This document shows, piece by piece, positions 14,101-29,100 of a stretch of 64,000 nucleotides of DNA. The stretch comes from Membranipora membranacea. Its lineage: Eukaryota; Bryozoa; Gymnolaemata; Cheilostomatida; Membraniporidae. The notes under the pieces are model-generated. The model was given only the letters and a program-made list of their open reading frames with translations. It made no database searches and had not been told where the DNA came from. The DNA lies in assembly GCA_914767715.1 (NCBI GenBank), contig OU612074.1, positions 945,501 to 1,009,500 of the forward strand. Direction: 5' to 3'. The translations under genes were made by a program, and so were the position numbers. The number at the start of each line of letters is the position of its first letter. The stretch's first letter is position 1.

Positions 14101-17100
14101 CCTGGTCAGAAAACTAGCCAGGCTAAAATTATGTCTCTCACCAATCGAGCAACTAAGAGCAATCATTCCGGTATGTACCTGATTTTTCATCAAACCTCGA
14201 GCCATTTTCAAACGAGCAGATGTACCCGTAGACTTGTCAAGTCTATGGGTGTACCTTATCCTTATGTATTACAGTCAAGTATTATTATTGTAGCATAATA
14301 ATAGGCACTGTATAGAATATATCAGAAGTTGTCTACCATTGTTGACCTGGATGGAAAACTCCCAAGTTGGTCACAATATAATTTTCATTATTCTGCATAT
14401 TCCATGGAGGAGGGTTGCTTTTCCTGAGAAATGATAGGTCAGCAATCAGCATATTGCATTAATTTAGTTTCGTTTAACATCAAAACATTGCTAGCCATTT
14501 ATTATGAGTACCGTCTCTATATCGGTGGTATTTTTGTTGTTCATATTATCACTAATAATAACTAGCTAGTATTTCTCCTTCTCTGCAGGTACAGACTCTA
14601 GTAGCTCCAGTCTTAATAAGAACAGCAGTGCTTCTAGTAATGATAGTGTTATATACAGACCTGAAGCTACAGGGGAGGAAACTCCTAATAGTCAGGCTAG
14701 AGCTGCCGCTTCTCTTATCAGGAAGGTTAGTGACTGACTGACCAATGAGGAAGTTCATTGGACTGACAAGGGCAAGGCATTTATTTTCGTTCTGCGCTCT
14801 CTAATTTTTTTCTTGCATTCACTTTATGATAGGTTGTTAAATAGAAAAATGTGCTGAAATGCTGCCTTGTTTGCTCGTAGTGATATTCCATTATATATCT
14901 TAGTTGAGCTGTGGTTGATACTGGGTAACCACTGCTAACAGCCTGGGTGGATATTTACTCCATTTCTGATCCTTCTGAGAATTTAATCTATTTTATTTTT
15001 TTTGGACAACTAACTGTATCTCCGTGGTAGAAACTTCTTTGACAATATATTGTTTATAACATGTTTTGTCATAGCAGTGTTTTGGTACGAGATGCAGTTT
15101 GATATAAGGTTAAGCTAGCCCATAAACCTTATTGTGATCAGTGTTATTAATGAGACGTCTGACATACATTGTATCATGTTTTATGTTGTTCACAGGCTAA
15201 AGCTGCCGGAGTAGATACAGAAAAGTCTGATGATTGTACAGGAAGTGATTTCCAGGTGGAGCCGATGCAGCCTCTAGATAAGCTAGCCTCACATGAGTTC
15301 TTACAGAGACTGGGCAGGTCGGGAGGAAGTCACACCCCCGCTGCTCAACACGCCCAATACAAAAGTCCACTGTCTAGGTAAGTCGATTATCATAGCTACA
15401 TCTCATGGTTTTGTGACATCAGAGAACTGTGTTTTAGGGTTATGGGATATTATATCATAACAATTATCGGCTCAATGTGAACAGGGAGGGTGAGATATCC
15501 CCCACCCTCCCTGATGTGAAGGGAGGAAATAGCATACATTACTCTTCAAACTTGAGAGTTATCCTCTCTCTTGTCATGAGGAAACAACTTTCTTTACATC
15601 ACAGATAGACAACATGACGATAAGTTATATGAATATAACTAGATGGAGCAGTTAATTCATTTGTTGCTTAAAATAACTTCAACAGCAACGAGTAGTGAAA
15701 ATTGCAACCATTCACATAAGATTTTTGACAAAACTGAAATTCAGTGTCCCATAGAATTAGTGCAGGAGTTCCTAGAAAGTGTTCCGCAATATAATGCCAT
15801 CAATTGGGAATGGTGGTCTCAAATAATTACAACTCATTACAATGACTAAGCAGTACTGTCTCCACCTGACGAGGACCTGATATATAGATCAGTATCACCT
15901 CCGGGCCCACTTAGATTATCATATATGACATCCACTGTACTAATAAGTTATAATTAGAGCCACACTCCAGTCAAGAGCCGATGGCTATAAGGCACCATGT
16001 ATATCAGATCTGCAGGGAAAACAAGATTATATCCATCTAGTCACTTCTGATTTGGTGTCGTTTGTGATCTGAAGTGATGTGAAAGTGAGGAATACCATCA
16101 TTGCGTGTGATTCGTCTTTTCAAACTTGAAATTAAAATGCATCTCTGATGGCTAATTTAATTCTTGCGTTATTCAATGACGTCAAAATCCTTTTCACCAG
16201 AGTGGAGTCAGACACGTCAAAATTTCACTTCAACAGATTTACTCTCGATTAATGTGATGGTCAAACTATAAATTATTTACGTGTGTGTTGTAATTATCTG
16301 CAGATTAGATCTGAATTTGGGAGCAAATTTATTACTATAACATATAACAATAGACATCATAATTATTTCGCATAATGCATCCGTTTTATGAAGCATGCCA
16401 TGAACTACCTGTCGTTAGGGGTAGTACCTGACGGTATAGCTGACTGAACTCGACAGCGACCAACTGGATGTACACTCAACACAGATCCCAAACTGTTCCA
16501 TTCAAGTATGATGCTTTAAGTTGCTTTCCAACATGAATGGATAGGGGTTAGCTGATTGCAGTTGAAAGTTAGGCTCTAGGAAGCGTCGAAAGTGCTGCAA
16601 CATTTTCTATCTTGTGATCCTTTGCCTCAAACAACTACGGGATTACTCTTGGTGTTTTCAAATTTCCAACAATACCTCAAAACAAAATTCTTGTTTACCA
16701 CTTGACCAAATTTTGATTAGACCGTTGACTAGGCGTGTGAATGTGACTGTTACACTTGCTCCTCAGATTACGGCAGGAGAAGCCTCACCGTGTAACATGT
16801 TACCTGGTCATGTGGGTCACTCCAGGACTCGCATCAGATTTAATCACTAATTACACCTTTAACTTTTATACACAATCCTCTAAACTAGCTATTTGTCTCC
16901 CGATAAGAATCAAATGAAATTATTATTTTGGCAAACTTAATTTCACATGAAATTTTTGAAGTATTTGTTTGGTGTTGTTGCGCTGCAGATTTGATTCACA
17001 GCTAAGATTGAAGGCTGCAGATTGAGGTTTACATTAAATTTTACTCTGAGAACCCTCCTAGATGTCACATTACGTTAGAGTGAAGCAACATGTGCCAAGC

Positions 17101-20100
17101 CTTGTCGCTGTATTAATCATTGTTAATTACGGTTTGGCTTGCTGAGGGTCATTTATTACAATGCATTTCTGTCATAAACTTAAATGAAAATATTTAGTGT
17201 ACTGAGACAAAGGTTACAAAAGGTGCGGCCACTCTAATAAAATATGGATGCAGAAAGTTTAGGTTCGCAAACTCAGCATGGAAAACATGAGCACTAAAGC
17301 TGTATTACAACTATATGAATTTATTTTGTTATGAAGACTTCTGTTTGAACACAGAGAAACCAACAAACTTCCAAATCATCACCAAGTGTGTAAACATACA
17401 GCAAAACCAATACTGTGTTCAATTGTATTTCATGCCTGACCTACAGACAATAGGTTTGAACCAGTTAAATTATCCACCATGAGATAATTTCGATTTTTGT
17501 GTACCTAATTACTGGTTCTTCAACTGATAGTGTAGATTTTACCAGATCATGTCGTGTCTGCAAGTGAATGATACCGTTCCTGACCATTTCACAAGAGTAA
17601 ACTTGAAATATCGTGTTTTCAAAAATTTATCTACAATAACAGTTAATTTAAACACCTACACGCATTCCCACACTTGAACGAAAACCGAGGGGAGATGTTG
17701 TTTTGTGTCTGGAATGGCTTTTAATTACATACAATATACACTTCATAGGAGATAGTGTCATTTATTAAATAAACTGATATTACTTTACCCAGCTGCAAAG
17801 ATACATCCAGTCAATTGATGATCCTCGTAAATATAATGATGATAGTCCCTCTGTTGAAGCTGGTGGAGGGGGGAGGGGAGGGCAATTGAGACAGAGAAAA
17901 TGTATCACAAAGAATCACAAAGATGATTGTTCTTGAACATTAGGTAATATTTTCTCTGCCTTTTGTTGATAATACATTCAATGATAAAATCTCAAGGGGT
18001 GGCTGATCTATTTATTTAAGAAATCTGACTGTCAAGTATCATCAAAATCCCAGCATTACAGCACAACTTTCATTGTTAGAAAGATACTGTCAATTTTTTA
18101 TTGTTACAATTCACAATAAAGATTCAATTATTCTGCCCACTCTTCTAACTATTTGTAAGTATGATGGAGCATTCTCCACGCATCTTACGCTCTTCATCTT
18201 CAGTCAATCTTCAGTCAATCAAGAGCGGCAAGAGACAGAAAGTGGAAATACGAGAGCTGCGTGCCAAGCTCATCTGCCTCCGATAGCCTCACACAGGCCA
18301 ACACGGGTACCAGGCCCTTCTACGACAAGAAAGTGATGAAACACTTCAATGTATAAACGGGAGGCTTATCATTAGTGACTGTAGCTAAGGTGTGATTAAC
18401 TCGGGCGTACCTAACAATTACCCTCTGGTATCACGAGAGCGCGCATCTATACTTGGGCATCAAAGCCCTACCCGCCTACCTACCTGCCTTCATTTGTGGA
18501 TAATGAGCACAGATATATCATTGCTAGCACTGGAGGGATTACCAACACAGGTAGCTGCCCGCTGGAATCCTACTTTGAACAGCAACAATTGTAAATACAT
18601 GCGGAAAATTGGAGGAACAGGAAAATATGAGTATACAGATGCAGAAATAGTATATACGGCGCTGTGAAAGTTCGAATCACTGACTGGAAAAAATTAGAAA
18701 TATCTATAAATTCTCTCACGCCATCAACATCCTACACTTACAGACAGGTATTATAGAAACAATGACAAAACATAATATAATACTGCTGTTTACAGTGCTC
18801 TACTGGTGTGGCACATATACTCTGGCGTGTCCGTGGATGCCAGATCTCTGTTCTAACGATTACACAGAGCCTTTCGTCGGCTCCAGCTGCTGTGCTGGTG
18901 GCTGTACAGTACAGGAAGCTTGTGAGAACTGCTTCTTTGTCTCATGCTCACATTATGGCAGCAATCTACCTTTCATCAGTAACATCAGTGTAGAATCAGG
19001 AGATATGTATGACGCTGACTTTAGCTACAATGAGCTGACCTCCATACCATCTGGTGCATTCTCTGGTGTAAGGATATTCTCGAGCCTCAACCTATCTCAC
19101 AATGAACTGTCCACTCTACCCATGGGCGCCTTCTCTGGGCTGGAAGTTGTGCTTCATAGCCTAGATCTGTGCCACAATGACTTTGAATATGTTCCAGTGG
19201 CAGCTCTCCAAAGAATGGATCAGTTGGTAGAACTAAGGCTAGACCACAACCATATTCACGACTTTTCCTCAGCAGCGCTGGACAGCATAGCTGATACTCT
19301 GGAGTTCCTCACCATTGACTTTAACCACATCCATGAGATATCAGATGAGGCGTTCCTCAGGGTCAGCAATCTTCGGCATTTATCTGTACGCGGTAACCAT
19401 CTGGACAGTATTGGTTTTGTATGTACACAGCCGCTAACAGCTCTGAGGTCCGTGGATATGAGCGACATGCATTTACTCCGAGTTGACCAGTATTGTTTCA
19501 AGGGAGCCACATCCCTGGAAACTATATACTTGGAAGGCAATGAACTGTCCACCCTGGAGTTTGCTCGGCACACAAGATCACTGAAGTATCTGTACGTTGC
19601 CCGGAATCATTTACATTACATTGACGCTTGTGACCTTATCGGTCTGCCTCTGAGATATGGATCAGGTGTACTGGACTACACAGATAATCCCATACACTGC
19701 TCGTGTGAGTTAGCCTGGCTCTCCACCCAGACAGGACTGTCTACTCTGTGTGAGAACCCGCTCCAGTCGAGTCACCTCACGCTGAAGGAGTTTGTGAATA
19801 GCTACTGTGTCGCTCTAAGAGATACAGACTTCCTCTGTACACAGCTAGAGTTTACTAACGCCTTGGTGGAAGCAGAGTCCGTCACATTAAGATGGCGCTC
19901 ACTTGTAACTGATGAGGTGATTGGCTTTGTCGTATCACTCGGTGCTCACTTTGAATCAGGAACAGAGCACCGAGAGCTAGCTGTTGATAACAGAACATTC
20001 GAAATTACGCTAAGGGATCTGAATGCAGATAGTGAATACCATATGTGCATCATTATCATGACTAGAGATGCCACATTCGGACAGAGACAATGTTTGACTA

Positions 20101-23100
20101 TAGAGACGGCTGAACACTTTAACCAGGCAGGGACAACTGATGGATTAGGTGGAGCTTACTCGAATGTAGATATGCTTCTGATGTACCGTATATTATGTAC
20201 TATATTTCTTGGTCTCACCGTTATTTTATTAATTGTAGTATTGATACTAGGTTGTAAATTGAGACGGCGTTCCCTGAAAGCCTATGGCCCTTCTTTTATA
20301 AACAGTACATATGGTAAGATCACGAGAAAGTTTAAGTCTTATCGTAATAACAGTGGAAGTGAGGATATTACTGATCAGCCCCCGCCTCCTCCGATCTCCA
20401 GCTTACCACATCATGTGAAAGGTGTAGGCACTCTCAGCGGATCTGACTATTCTCACACTCACTCTCATCGGTCAGACACCACCCTGCCTCTACCTCCGAT
20501 ACCGTCCTGTCCTTACCACGATCACGTCTCCTTAGACACCTCCCTCGATCGTACCGGCAGCGGAACACCTGCTATGATGGAGCTGTCATCTCATACTAAC
20601 ACTATGGGGGGTGTTACCTCTGACTATGAGGAGCTAACTCCCCGCTCTCCTCACATACCGACGCTCCACGAGCACATATCAGTCAGCTCTCATAGCTTGA
20701 ACGCGAGTATTGAGATGGATTTGGGGTTTCCTCCCCCGATACCAGCATCCCCTCCACCTCCACTACCGTATGATAACAATGCTATGCTGGATAAGTCCTC
20801 ATTTTAGTCAAGTGCTTTGCTCAGACAATTTCTTATTCTTTTTATTGAGTTTCAAATATTTTGTACCAAGATATTTTTTCAGTGCGAAACTTTTTTTTTT
20901 TTATGTCTCATTTTCTTATCCATCGATTTCTGTTGCATACAAGTCTTGTAACACTTGCTCTTTGAATCTGTTGATCACAGAATACAATTCTATCTATATT
21001 GTCTAATTTTCAGGCAACACTTTTAGTGTCCTCACTGATTCATCAATTGACAGTCATCAGAGTGGTGTCTAATGCACTGTGTATGCGATAGGTTAGTTAG
21101 TTAGCATCACCTGCAGGGTTATATCACAAGTGGGCTCAGGGTGTTGGGTAACACGGCCTCGATGACACTCAAGACTTGCATATGATAATAACACACTAGC
21201 AATTAAATATAGAATGAACTCTGCACATGAAGGCGGAAATTAATATGTACTGTGCCAGTGAACCAGCTGTTATCAGCTTTTTTCCTACCAACCTGAGGTC
21301 TATTTAAAGCTCTCACTGCCATTTATCCTTTATCCGTCAATGATAACTGTTATTATCAGAGCATTATAATTGTTGTCTGTCGGTAGTCATCGCCTAAATC
21401 CTTGAACTCTTGCTTGTCGGTAGTCATCGCCTAAATTCTTGAACTCTTGCTTTAAGTAACATATAAGCATGCCGATCAAAAAAACATTGATTACCTAAGA
21501 CTAATGATCGAATCTCATTTAACCAGGATTCGTCCAAAATCTGAGTCGTAAGTTTGCTCTCTCTCATATCACAAATAATACATGGCTCCATCTATACTAC
21601 TACTATATGTACAAGCGCTAGATCAAGATCTAATTCGCCTTCACTCGGATGTTATTCCCACATTCTGCTTAATTGTAAAGGGGGCACAACTTTGAGCCGA
21701 GGCGGATTAGATCATTATAATAGTGCACACTCTCTTACAGATAATGTGACATTAGTATCCACTCTGCTCTATAACACCTTCATCAACTTTATATATTAAC
21801 ATGTAAATAAGATTTAACCTGCATTCTCTGTAAATCAGACTTCTTGACGGGTTATTTGTATGTTTGGGGCTAAATGTTGAATCAAACTTTCTCTTCCTGC
21901 TCTCAAATGTTAAACATTCCAGGTGCATGTGACTGTTTGTCTGACTGGTGACCTTTGTAAGGTTGAAAAATCTCCCAGGAGCTGACAACTTTCCATTTAC
22001 TAGCGCTCAATTTCAGCTCTAATTTCTGTGTTTTTCCTCCAATGTTGAAAACAGCTAAAAGAATCTTCCTGGATTTGGTCAAAAACATGGCTCACATCTT
22101 TTCCAGTAGTACCGCTCCTCAATAAACCAAGCTACTCCGCACTTGGATGGTGCATAGGCATAGATGATGCCATTAATGCTATGGTATCAAATTATTTAGG
22201 ATAGTCTGAACTCTAATAGTAAATGAACCTTAGGCTTTAGAATTCAGAGTTGTCTTACTACAAGTTAGGAAAGGATAACTCCATACAATTGCTGAAGCTT
22301 TTCTCACAAAGAATAACTAAATTTAGTTTTAGTATTGTAAAATAACTTTGTAATGTAACACATGATATAGGACACTCTCACAAACAAACTAACACTATGC
22401 ACGCTAGCTCGAAAAAAAACAGGAGCACAGATAGACAACCAATATAGATGTTTTTAATGGCATGCCAGGAATCTTTTCATCAAAAAACGAATCAGTATTT
22501 GAACACCTGTTAATTATAAGTAACCACTTTCTTATCTTTGCAGGTTCAGTCATATGAATAGATCTTTCAACACCAAATCATCAAACAGGAACATACACGA
22601 GGACTATGCTTCAGATGCTGAATGCTATGCTAATGGGTATCTCTCAGATGCAGGTATGTACATATTTTACGCATGCAGTGAAGATGGTCTTAGCTTACGG
22701 ACATAAGCGAGAAATTAAAGCCATTGTTTGATCCCGATCTTGTTTTTTAGAGTAGTAGATAGTTATCAGGATTTGTGTTCTTTTCAAAGTTATTGTGGAA
22801 ATTCGGAAATCTGGTCGGAAAAAGGCGTTTTGTTCACCCATTTGATCATACACTTATGTAACTTTGCTGAGTGGTGATAACTCTCAACTTCAGCTTGTAC
22901 TTGAGTTTGTTTCACACATCACAATTCTTATATTTCAGGCACACCAAGCCGTGGCAGTGACTATGCAGACTATAGTGGTTATTTGAGTGAAGGCGGGGCC
23001 TCTATGTACGCTCGTAAGATGCAGCAGAGGTTTAGAGAAGGAATGCAGCTAGTACAGGAATGCTTGAGCACAAGTGGAGGAGGTGGAAGTAAATACCCTG

Positions 23101-26100
23101 ATGTTGATGACGATAGGTAAGCTATTTACATTTAGCTCTTCCTACATTATTATTTCAGTTCAAGGTGCAGACAACTAAGAATATTATGTAACTCAACATC
23201 TCTGGGCTCCATTTTGTCGTCAATTAACTCATGAGATTTATTGAGAGGATTGTCTTTTGTTATGATGTGATCACATCATGTAGGTAGATCATCTCGTTAG
23301 CCTCTCTTGTTCTTCCACGAACAAATCTTGTCAAGACAGGCTCTCATCTTGTTTAAGGCGAAATTATTACGTAATAATTGTAGTGTAGGTCATCATCAAC
23401 CTCCATCTCTCTGTAGACCTACCATCTTCTCCTCTAAACATTCTATCCTCCAGCCTTGTTAATTCATTGCTGCCAGCAGAGAATTTAATTTCCCGTGACA
23501 TGTTACAGGGATTGAGGCAGTGAGTATTGTTTAGGCATCATCTCAGTACAATGTCTAATTAAAGAGCTTGAGTTATATGCTGCCACAGCCTGGCCTGGGG
23601 TAGTGCAGCTACGCTCCCACCGACCACCCTGAGCACAACATTAAATATTAGAGTAATTAAGCCCTGATTTACTAATTGATATAGAGAGTTAAATTGCTTA
23701 ATCGCTTAATTTATGTTGTTTACTCTACCCGCTGATAATTGTTTTCCCTCACACCGCAGGAGCGCATAAATCAAATACCTTACACTTCCACATCAGGTCT
23801 TATCTTTCTTTGACTCGTTGCTTTAGGGCGTGACTAGGTGCCCCCAAATATGGCGCTGAGTTAATAAGAGGTTTCAGGCTATCGTATTGAAGTTTCACTT
23901 TCTTCTAATTTCTTGGGTCTGGTTGTTTGCAAGTACTGCAAACTCAAGGCAGCATAATTTGAAGCCTGTTGTTCGGATAGTAAGGTAGTTAGAACAGTTG
24001 GAACTAGTCAATCAATAAGTGTTTGCGTTTCACAATAAATCTGTAGGGAAGATTTGAAGTTGTGCTGTCAATCAGGCATCAGGAGATTCTCACAACAGAC
24101 TCATCTGCTGCCTCAGAAATACAAGACTCCATCAAATATAAACTACATACTATAGCTGAAGAAAATTCTCACAACCGCTTTAGCTCCTGGAAATTTACAT
24201 CATTGCGCAAAGATTGAATCACGGTTTGCAGGGCGTGTTAAAGGGCACAATTATTTTAAGCCCTAGGTGTTGCTGAGCGTTCTCACTGCTAGGGTAGTAA
24301 CTATAAGATCGCATCAGTGCCTTTAGCTGAGGAGGTTTATTTGGTGTGATAATCTGCTACTCAGGACTTTGCTCAGGTACAGAGGAGAAGTAGTTGTCAC
24401 CTTGTCAGCTCGTTACATGTCAGCTGGTTACCCAGGTTATACACTAGGAGACCAGACGGTGTGTGTCTCAGCTATCTACAGTCAGTCATCTGGTAATGTT
24501 ACAGACTTGCAGACTGTATAAGTGTATTAAGTGGTAGGCTAGGTATCCTCTTACACTATGAGTAGGCTTTAGTGAGAGCTTCTCCAGCCATTCTCAACAA
24601 CTAGCGAGGTAATCCTCAAATCAGTGAATGAATCGCTGAATGGACTGTGTGCTGCAGGAGAGAGTGTAGGGGATTTACTCTACTATTATATACAGATAAA
24701 GGATTTGTATCATTCATACTCGTGAGCTGCTAACACTGTAGGCAGGGGATATAATTCTCACGCTCTCGCTCCGAAGTGTAAGTTGGTTATTGATTCTTGC
24801 AAACTTACAAGGAAAGCTACAGTAGCCAGATCAGCCTCGGTGAGACAGGTTGATTGATCTGATATCATTAACTTCGACCTGGACAAACTTTGAAGCATCT
24901 ACCTGATGCTTCCAGTATATCAGACTGGGAGAATCATTTCTTTGGATTCGGCTGCGAAACATTGATATACTTTTCTTTATCTGGCACTAACCATTAACAT
25001 GGATATGGATAGATCTTACCCTACCTCTGCATCCCTTCATAACTTCTGGGACAGAAATCCTGACTTCAGAAAAACAAAGACTAATGCTGTGGTAAACAGG
25101 CACAGTTATGTGGAACCTTCAACCATCCGACCAAATACTAACGGGACTGTTATAACATCTACAACATCACAACCCACGCCTTTATGCAAATACAACCTGA
25201 TATGTGATGAGATTTTGAACCTGAGTCCGCAGAGCAGTGCAGGGAGTAAGAAAGAGGTGAAGTTTGCTGACGAGACGATTTCATTAAGAGACTCTCAGCT
25301 GGATGAAAGCTTTCAGAAAGCTGTATGTTATCTTCAGTCGCTCACCAATAAAGTAATCCCCGGCAGGTATGAGTATGTTTCTTCCTCATCTTCAGCAAAT
25401 ATAAAAGCGTTTTCGGAGTTGTCATCCTCTGGCACTATCACTAAACTTCTTGCCTGACACTATTATGTTGGGTATAATAGATTGTTTGCTTATAGAAATA
25501 GATGTTTCTCTCAGTTACACAACTGTAATATGTTGTTAAATGGCTAGCCAGTGGAGTAGCCAGTGAAGCTTATGATTATGTTGACATGGACGGCATTGAC
25601 CTGGTTATAATGCGGGGTAGTCGCCGCAGGTTGAACCTGTTAACTTTGTCCAGCATTGTACTCAGACTTAGTCACTGGTCACCAACTGTTCCTCTCTATA
25701 ATCAGTGATTGTTTTGATCACTAATGACCGAGTAGATGGGTTGTTTGTACCCGCTGGCTGCCTGTATTGAGGTAACTAATTACTTTGCGCAATGGTGATA
25801 ACCTGCTGCTGGAATTTCCTAACTTCCTGACCAAGTTATTGTGTCTTTGTTCCTACCACTGTGATCAGTTGAATATGGTATGTAGTTTATTGTGTTATCT
25901 ACTGTTCACTGTTCTGACAGCCTTATTCATACTTATTCAACTCATTCATATGGTCTCTGTCCCGCTGGCATTGTACTCATTCCAGGTCAACATCTCTGTT
26001 GATATTTTTATCTGCTGTCATAACATTGAGATTAGGCGATACATCAGAGCAGGGAGAATTATCCCTGATCAGAGGCTATTGCCAATTTCACTGTTGTTTT

Positions 26101-29100
26101 GTAGCATTGAGCAGTTATATTTTTTGTGACATCAGGTACCCTCAATCTTTCTTCCCACTTCCGAAGATTTCCAATTGAAAAATTTTGTGGAGCCTCTTCT
26201 TACGTTAGTTAGTTAGATTGTTGCGTCTTGTAGTATACTTGTAGTTTTGCACTAAGAGTAGATACTCATAAGCAGATATTGGTGGGCATATTTCTTCATC
26301 CTGATATCTGTGTAGCTGAGGATAAGGTTAAGTACATAGCAGAATATATCTACTAGGAATCTTGTTTATCAATTATCAAGTTCGTTAGCAGGGTGGTCGG
26401 TATTTTAACAGAACTGGTTGAATTTAATTACCAACATCATTAAGATTCCTGGTCTGTTTGGTGAACCTTTGGACGTGATGTGGCCGCCTTTTATTCATAC
26501 ATTGCTTGTATGCTTGGATAGCATAATGGAAAAACACAGTCTGCTGCCTCAGCCAATGACATCACTATGATCTATAGCCTCCGTCTGAATGTCTTGTATG
26601 ACTCATTCATGTTTTCTTAAATATAAATATGATCTTGTTGGTTCACACTGGTTGGCTTCAGACTGTTGTTTATGGATAAACTTCACAGAATTTGTCTAAA
26701 TCTTAAAATACTCCACTCGATGACAAGAAATCTAAAATAATCTTGTTTGCTCTCGTATTCAAACTGCTCAGTGAAGAATTTTAAGCTCTAATATCCTGGC
26801 TGCAAATAAAGTTCCCATATGTTTAACCTTGGTATGAGATTGTTTGGATATTCATATTTATAATAACACACTCCCTTGCCCACAGGGCTCGGTACCCTGC
26901 AGGGCGATTGTTTTGCCTATTCAACAGAAGGAAATAGTAGCTGTGATTACCGTATGTTGTTCTTTGCTCGTATTACTGATACACTGTAACCGAATATGTA
27001 CTATTGTTTTACAAAGACAAGCTGATTTTGAAATCTTTTGTTTCACTGGAAGGTAATCAAGTTGTCATCTCATTGCTTTGTTTGGAGTTTTTATCTATCT
27101 CAGTATCGTAGACTCACTTTTTTCTATTTTTATACCGCAAATCACTCATCATATAAAGTCACAGAGGTGATATGTGATTGGTTGAATATGTTAATCTGGA
27201 ATTCTGATTGGTTCAATAAATGAACACAATGGTACACACATTTATCAAAATTTCCAAAGTTTGAGGGACACATAAATCATTACAGTAAACCAGGGAGGAA
27301 TGATTGAGTCGCTGGTAGATTGCTTTGCTCAGTAGAGTTTACACATATTGAGTAGTAGATCACCTCTGCCAACAAGACAGCAGGCATCAGAAGGGCAAGC
27401 TGCAGGTTATTGCGGATTTATTTCTAGGTACACAGCTTCTCGGTAAGTAGGACTTTTGGTGATGTGTTAACTTGTTTAGGGAATATGAAGATATGTGTTG
27501 TTCTACCATAATGACAGTAAAATGGCACTGGGTGATATGCCTGTCGAAATGGCAGTTTGCGGACTGTCAAATGAGGTTGGATGGTGATTCCAAATATGAA
27601 TCCAGAGTTTGACTTTTTGAATTTGAATTTAAACAAGAATTTAGACCGCCAATTTCCCCATTGTATGAAGCAATTAGTTTTGTCACTTTCTTAGTTAGAT
27701 GTCTTTTGTTTGAAATCAGTCAGATTTTAGATGCAGGTTATAGCAGCGTGCATATTCTTGCCTGATTAAAATCACTGATATAAATGTGATTTTTAATCAG
27801 GCAATTAAAACAATAGATGATGAATTAGTTCCAGCTTCTTGATCTTATTGTAATTCACTGCATGACAATCAAAGTATTAGTAGCCTCGCTGATTCCATGT
27901 TTCAAGGTAGGCGGTGTTCTTAGCTCCGAATTTGTTATTCAAAAGTTTGAAATTTTGTGGCAGTTTCTGTAACAATAAGTAATGATAGCTGATTACCTCA
28001 TTAATTTTGTGAGAATTATTGGCTTAATTTGCATTCCCATCATGTTGGTCGATTGACTGGTTGGCCTGCACATCATTGGTGGTCAGCTAACTGTTGTTGA
28101 CACTTTTTGGGGTATCATCGCTTATCAAATTACAGTCTAATGTATATTTATACTGTCAGCAGGGTGGCAGCATATGGCTGTCTACATATTAAGACAATTA
28201 GACCAGCTTGTGACTTTTTATAATCCAATCATGTATAGTGATACCTCAAAACAACAAGGGGGTATAATGTTGGGCCTTTATTTTAAAGTATGACTCATGC
28301 TGTGAGCTAGCAGCGCTGTGACTGTCAAACATTGTAGCATTTTTTTACTGACTTGGCTAATATACGACCTATGCCTCTTGACTTCAGTTTCAAGCACCTG
28401 CAGGAGAGAGTCACTAGTGACTGCATATGCTGTCAGTTTTAATCTCAGGGGTGTCAGTTACAAGCACTTGTGGGGCCCAATATAACTTGTACAGTAATCT
28501 AGTTGTGACAATGTGTTGTGAGTCGGGTCAGATATCGACATTCAACACCTTAGTAGCTTCTTAGGTTCTCCTGGTGGTGTTAGTAAGAGATTAGTTGGCT
28601 CATGTTATCAGTCACTCGGAAACAACAGCCAGTTGTGTTTTTACTACTCGATGACAGTGACCTGTTTCAGCAGCAGGGGGTCTGTCTTCTGATATCCAGT
28701 CACCTCTGAGGTTAATTACGAGGTGAAACTCTGGTTCTACTAGAGAGATTCTCAGGTTAGGCGTATGAGTGATTGTATGAGTGATTCTCTTCCAGGGGTT
28801 ATAAATACTAACTCATCTTACCACAAATTATGATCTTAATTATGATCATAAATTGATAATGGTTAACACAAATCAAACCTTGAGGATAGATATGGGTCCC
28901 GCCTCCATACAGTGTGGCGGGCTGCGGGTGGTGACTGCTAATTGTGGCTTATTTAGGTAGATTTAATGGCAGTCTGGTGGTACTATCCTAGAACTCTCCC
29001 AGGCTGGTTAGAGCTGAAAGATCATCAGCGCTGAAGTATAATAGACAGGTGATGGATTTGGTGGTTAAAGTTTAACTTCTGTCTTATTCATGACTAACCC

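Larger units (their letters stand above)
15378..22543 (+). other. 7.2-kb NAV intron 9 hosting a nested gene
   Basis: Runs from GTAAGT at 15378 to CTTTGCAG at 22543. It holds an 11-bp-arm hairpin (15482-15513), a candidate alternative terminal exon (18215-18356), the complete nested LRR gene (18762-20807) on the same strand, and a 37-bp tandem duplication (21378-21451). I see no other coding sequence in 15.5-18.1 kb or 21.0-22.5 kb. Confidence 0.8.
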
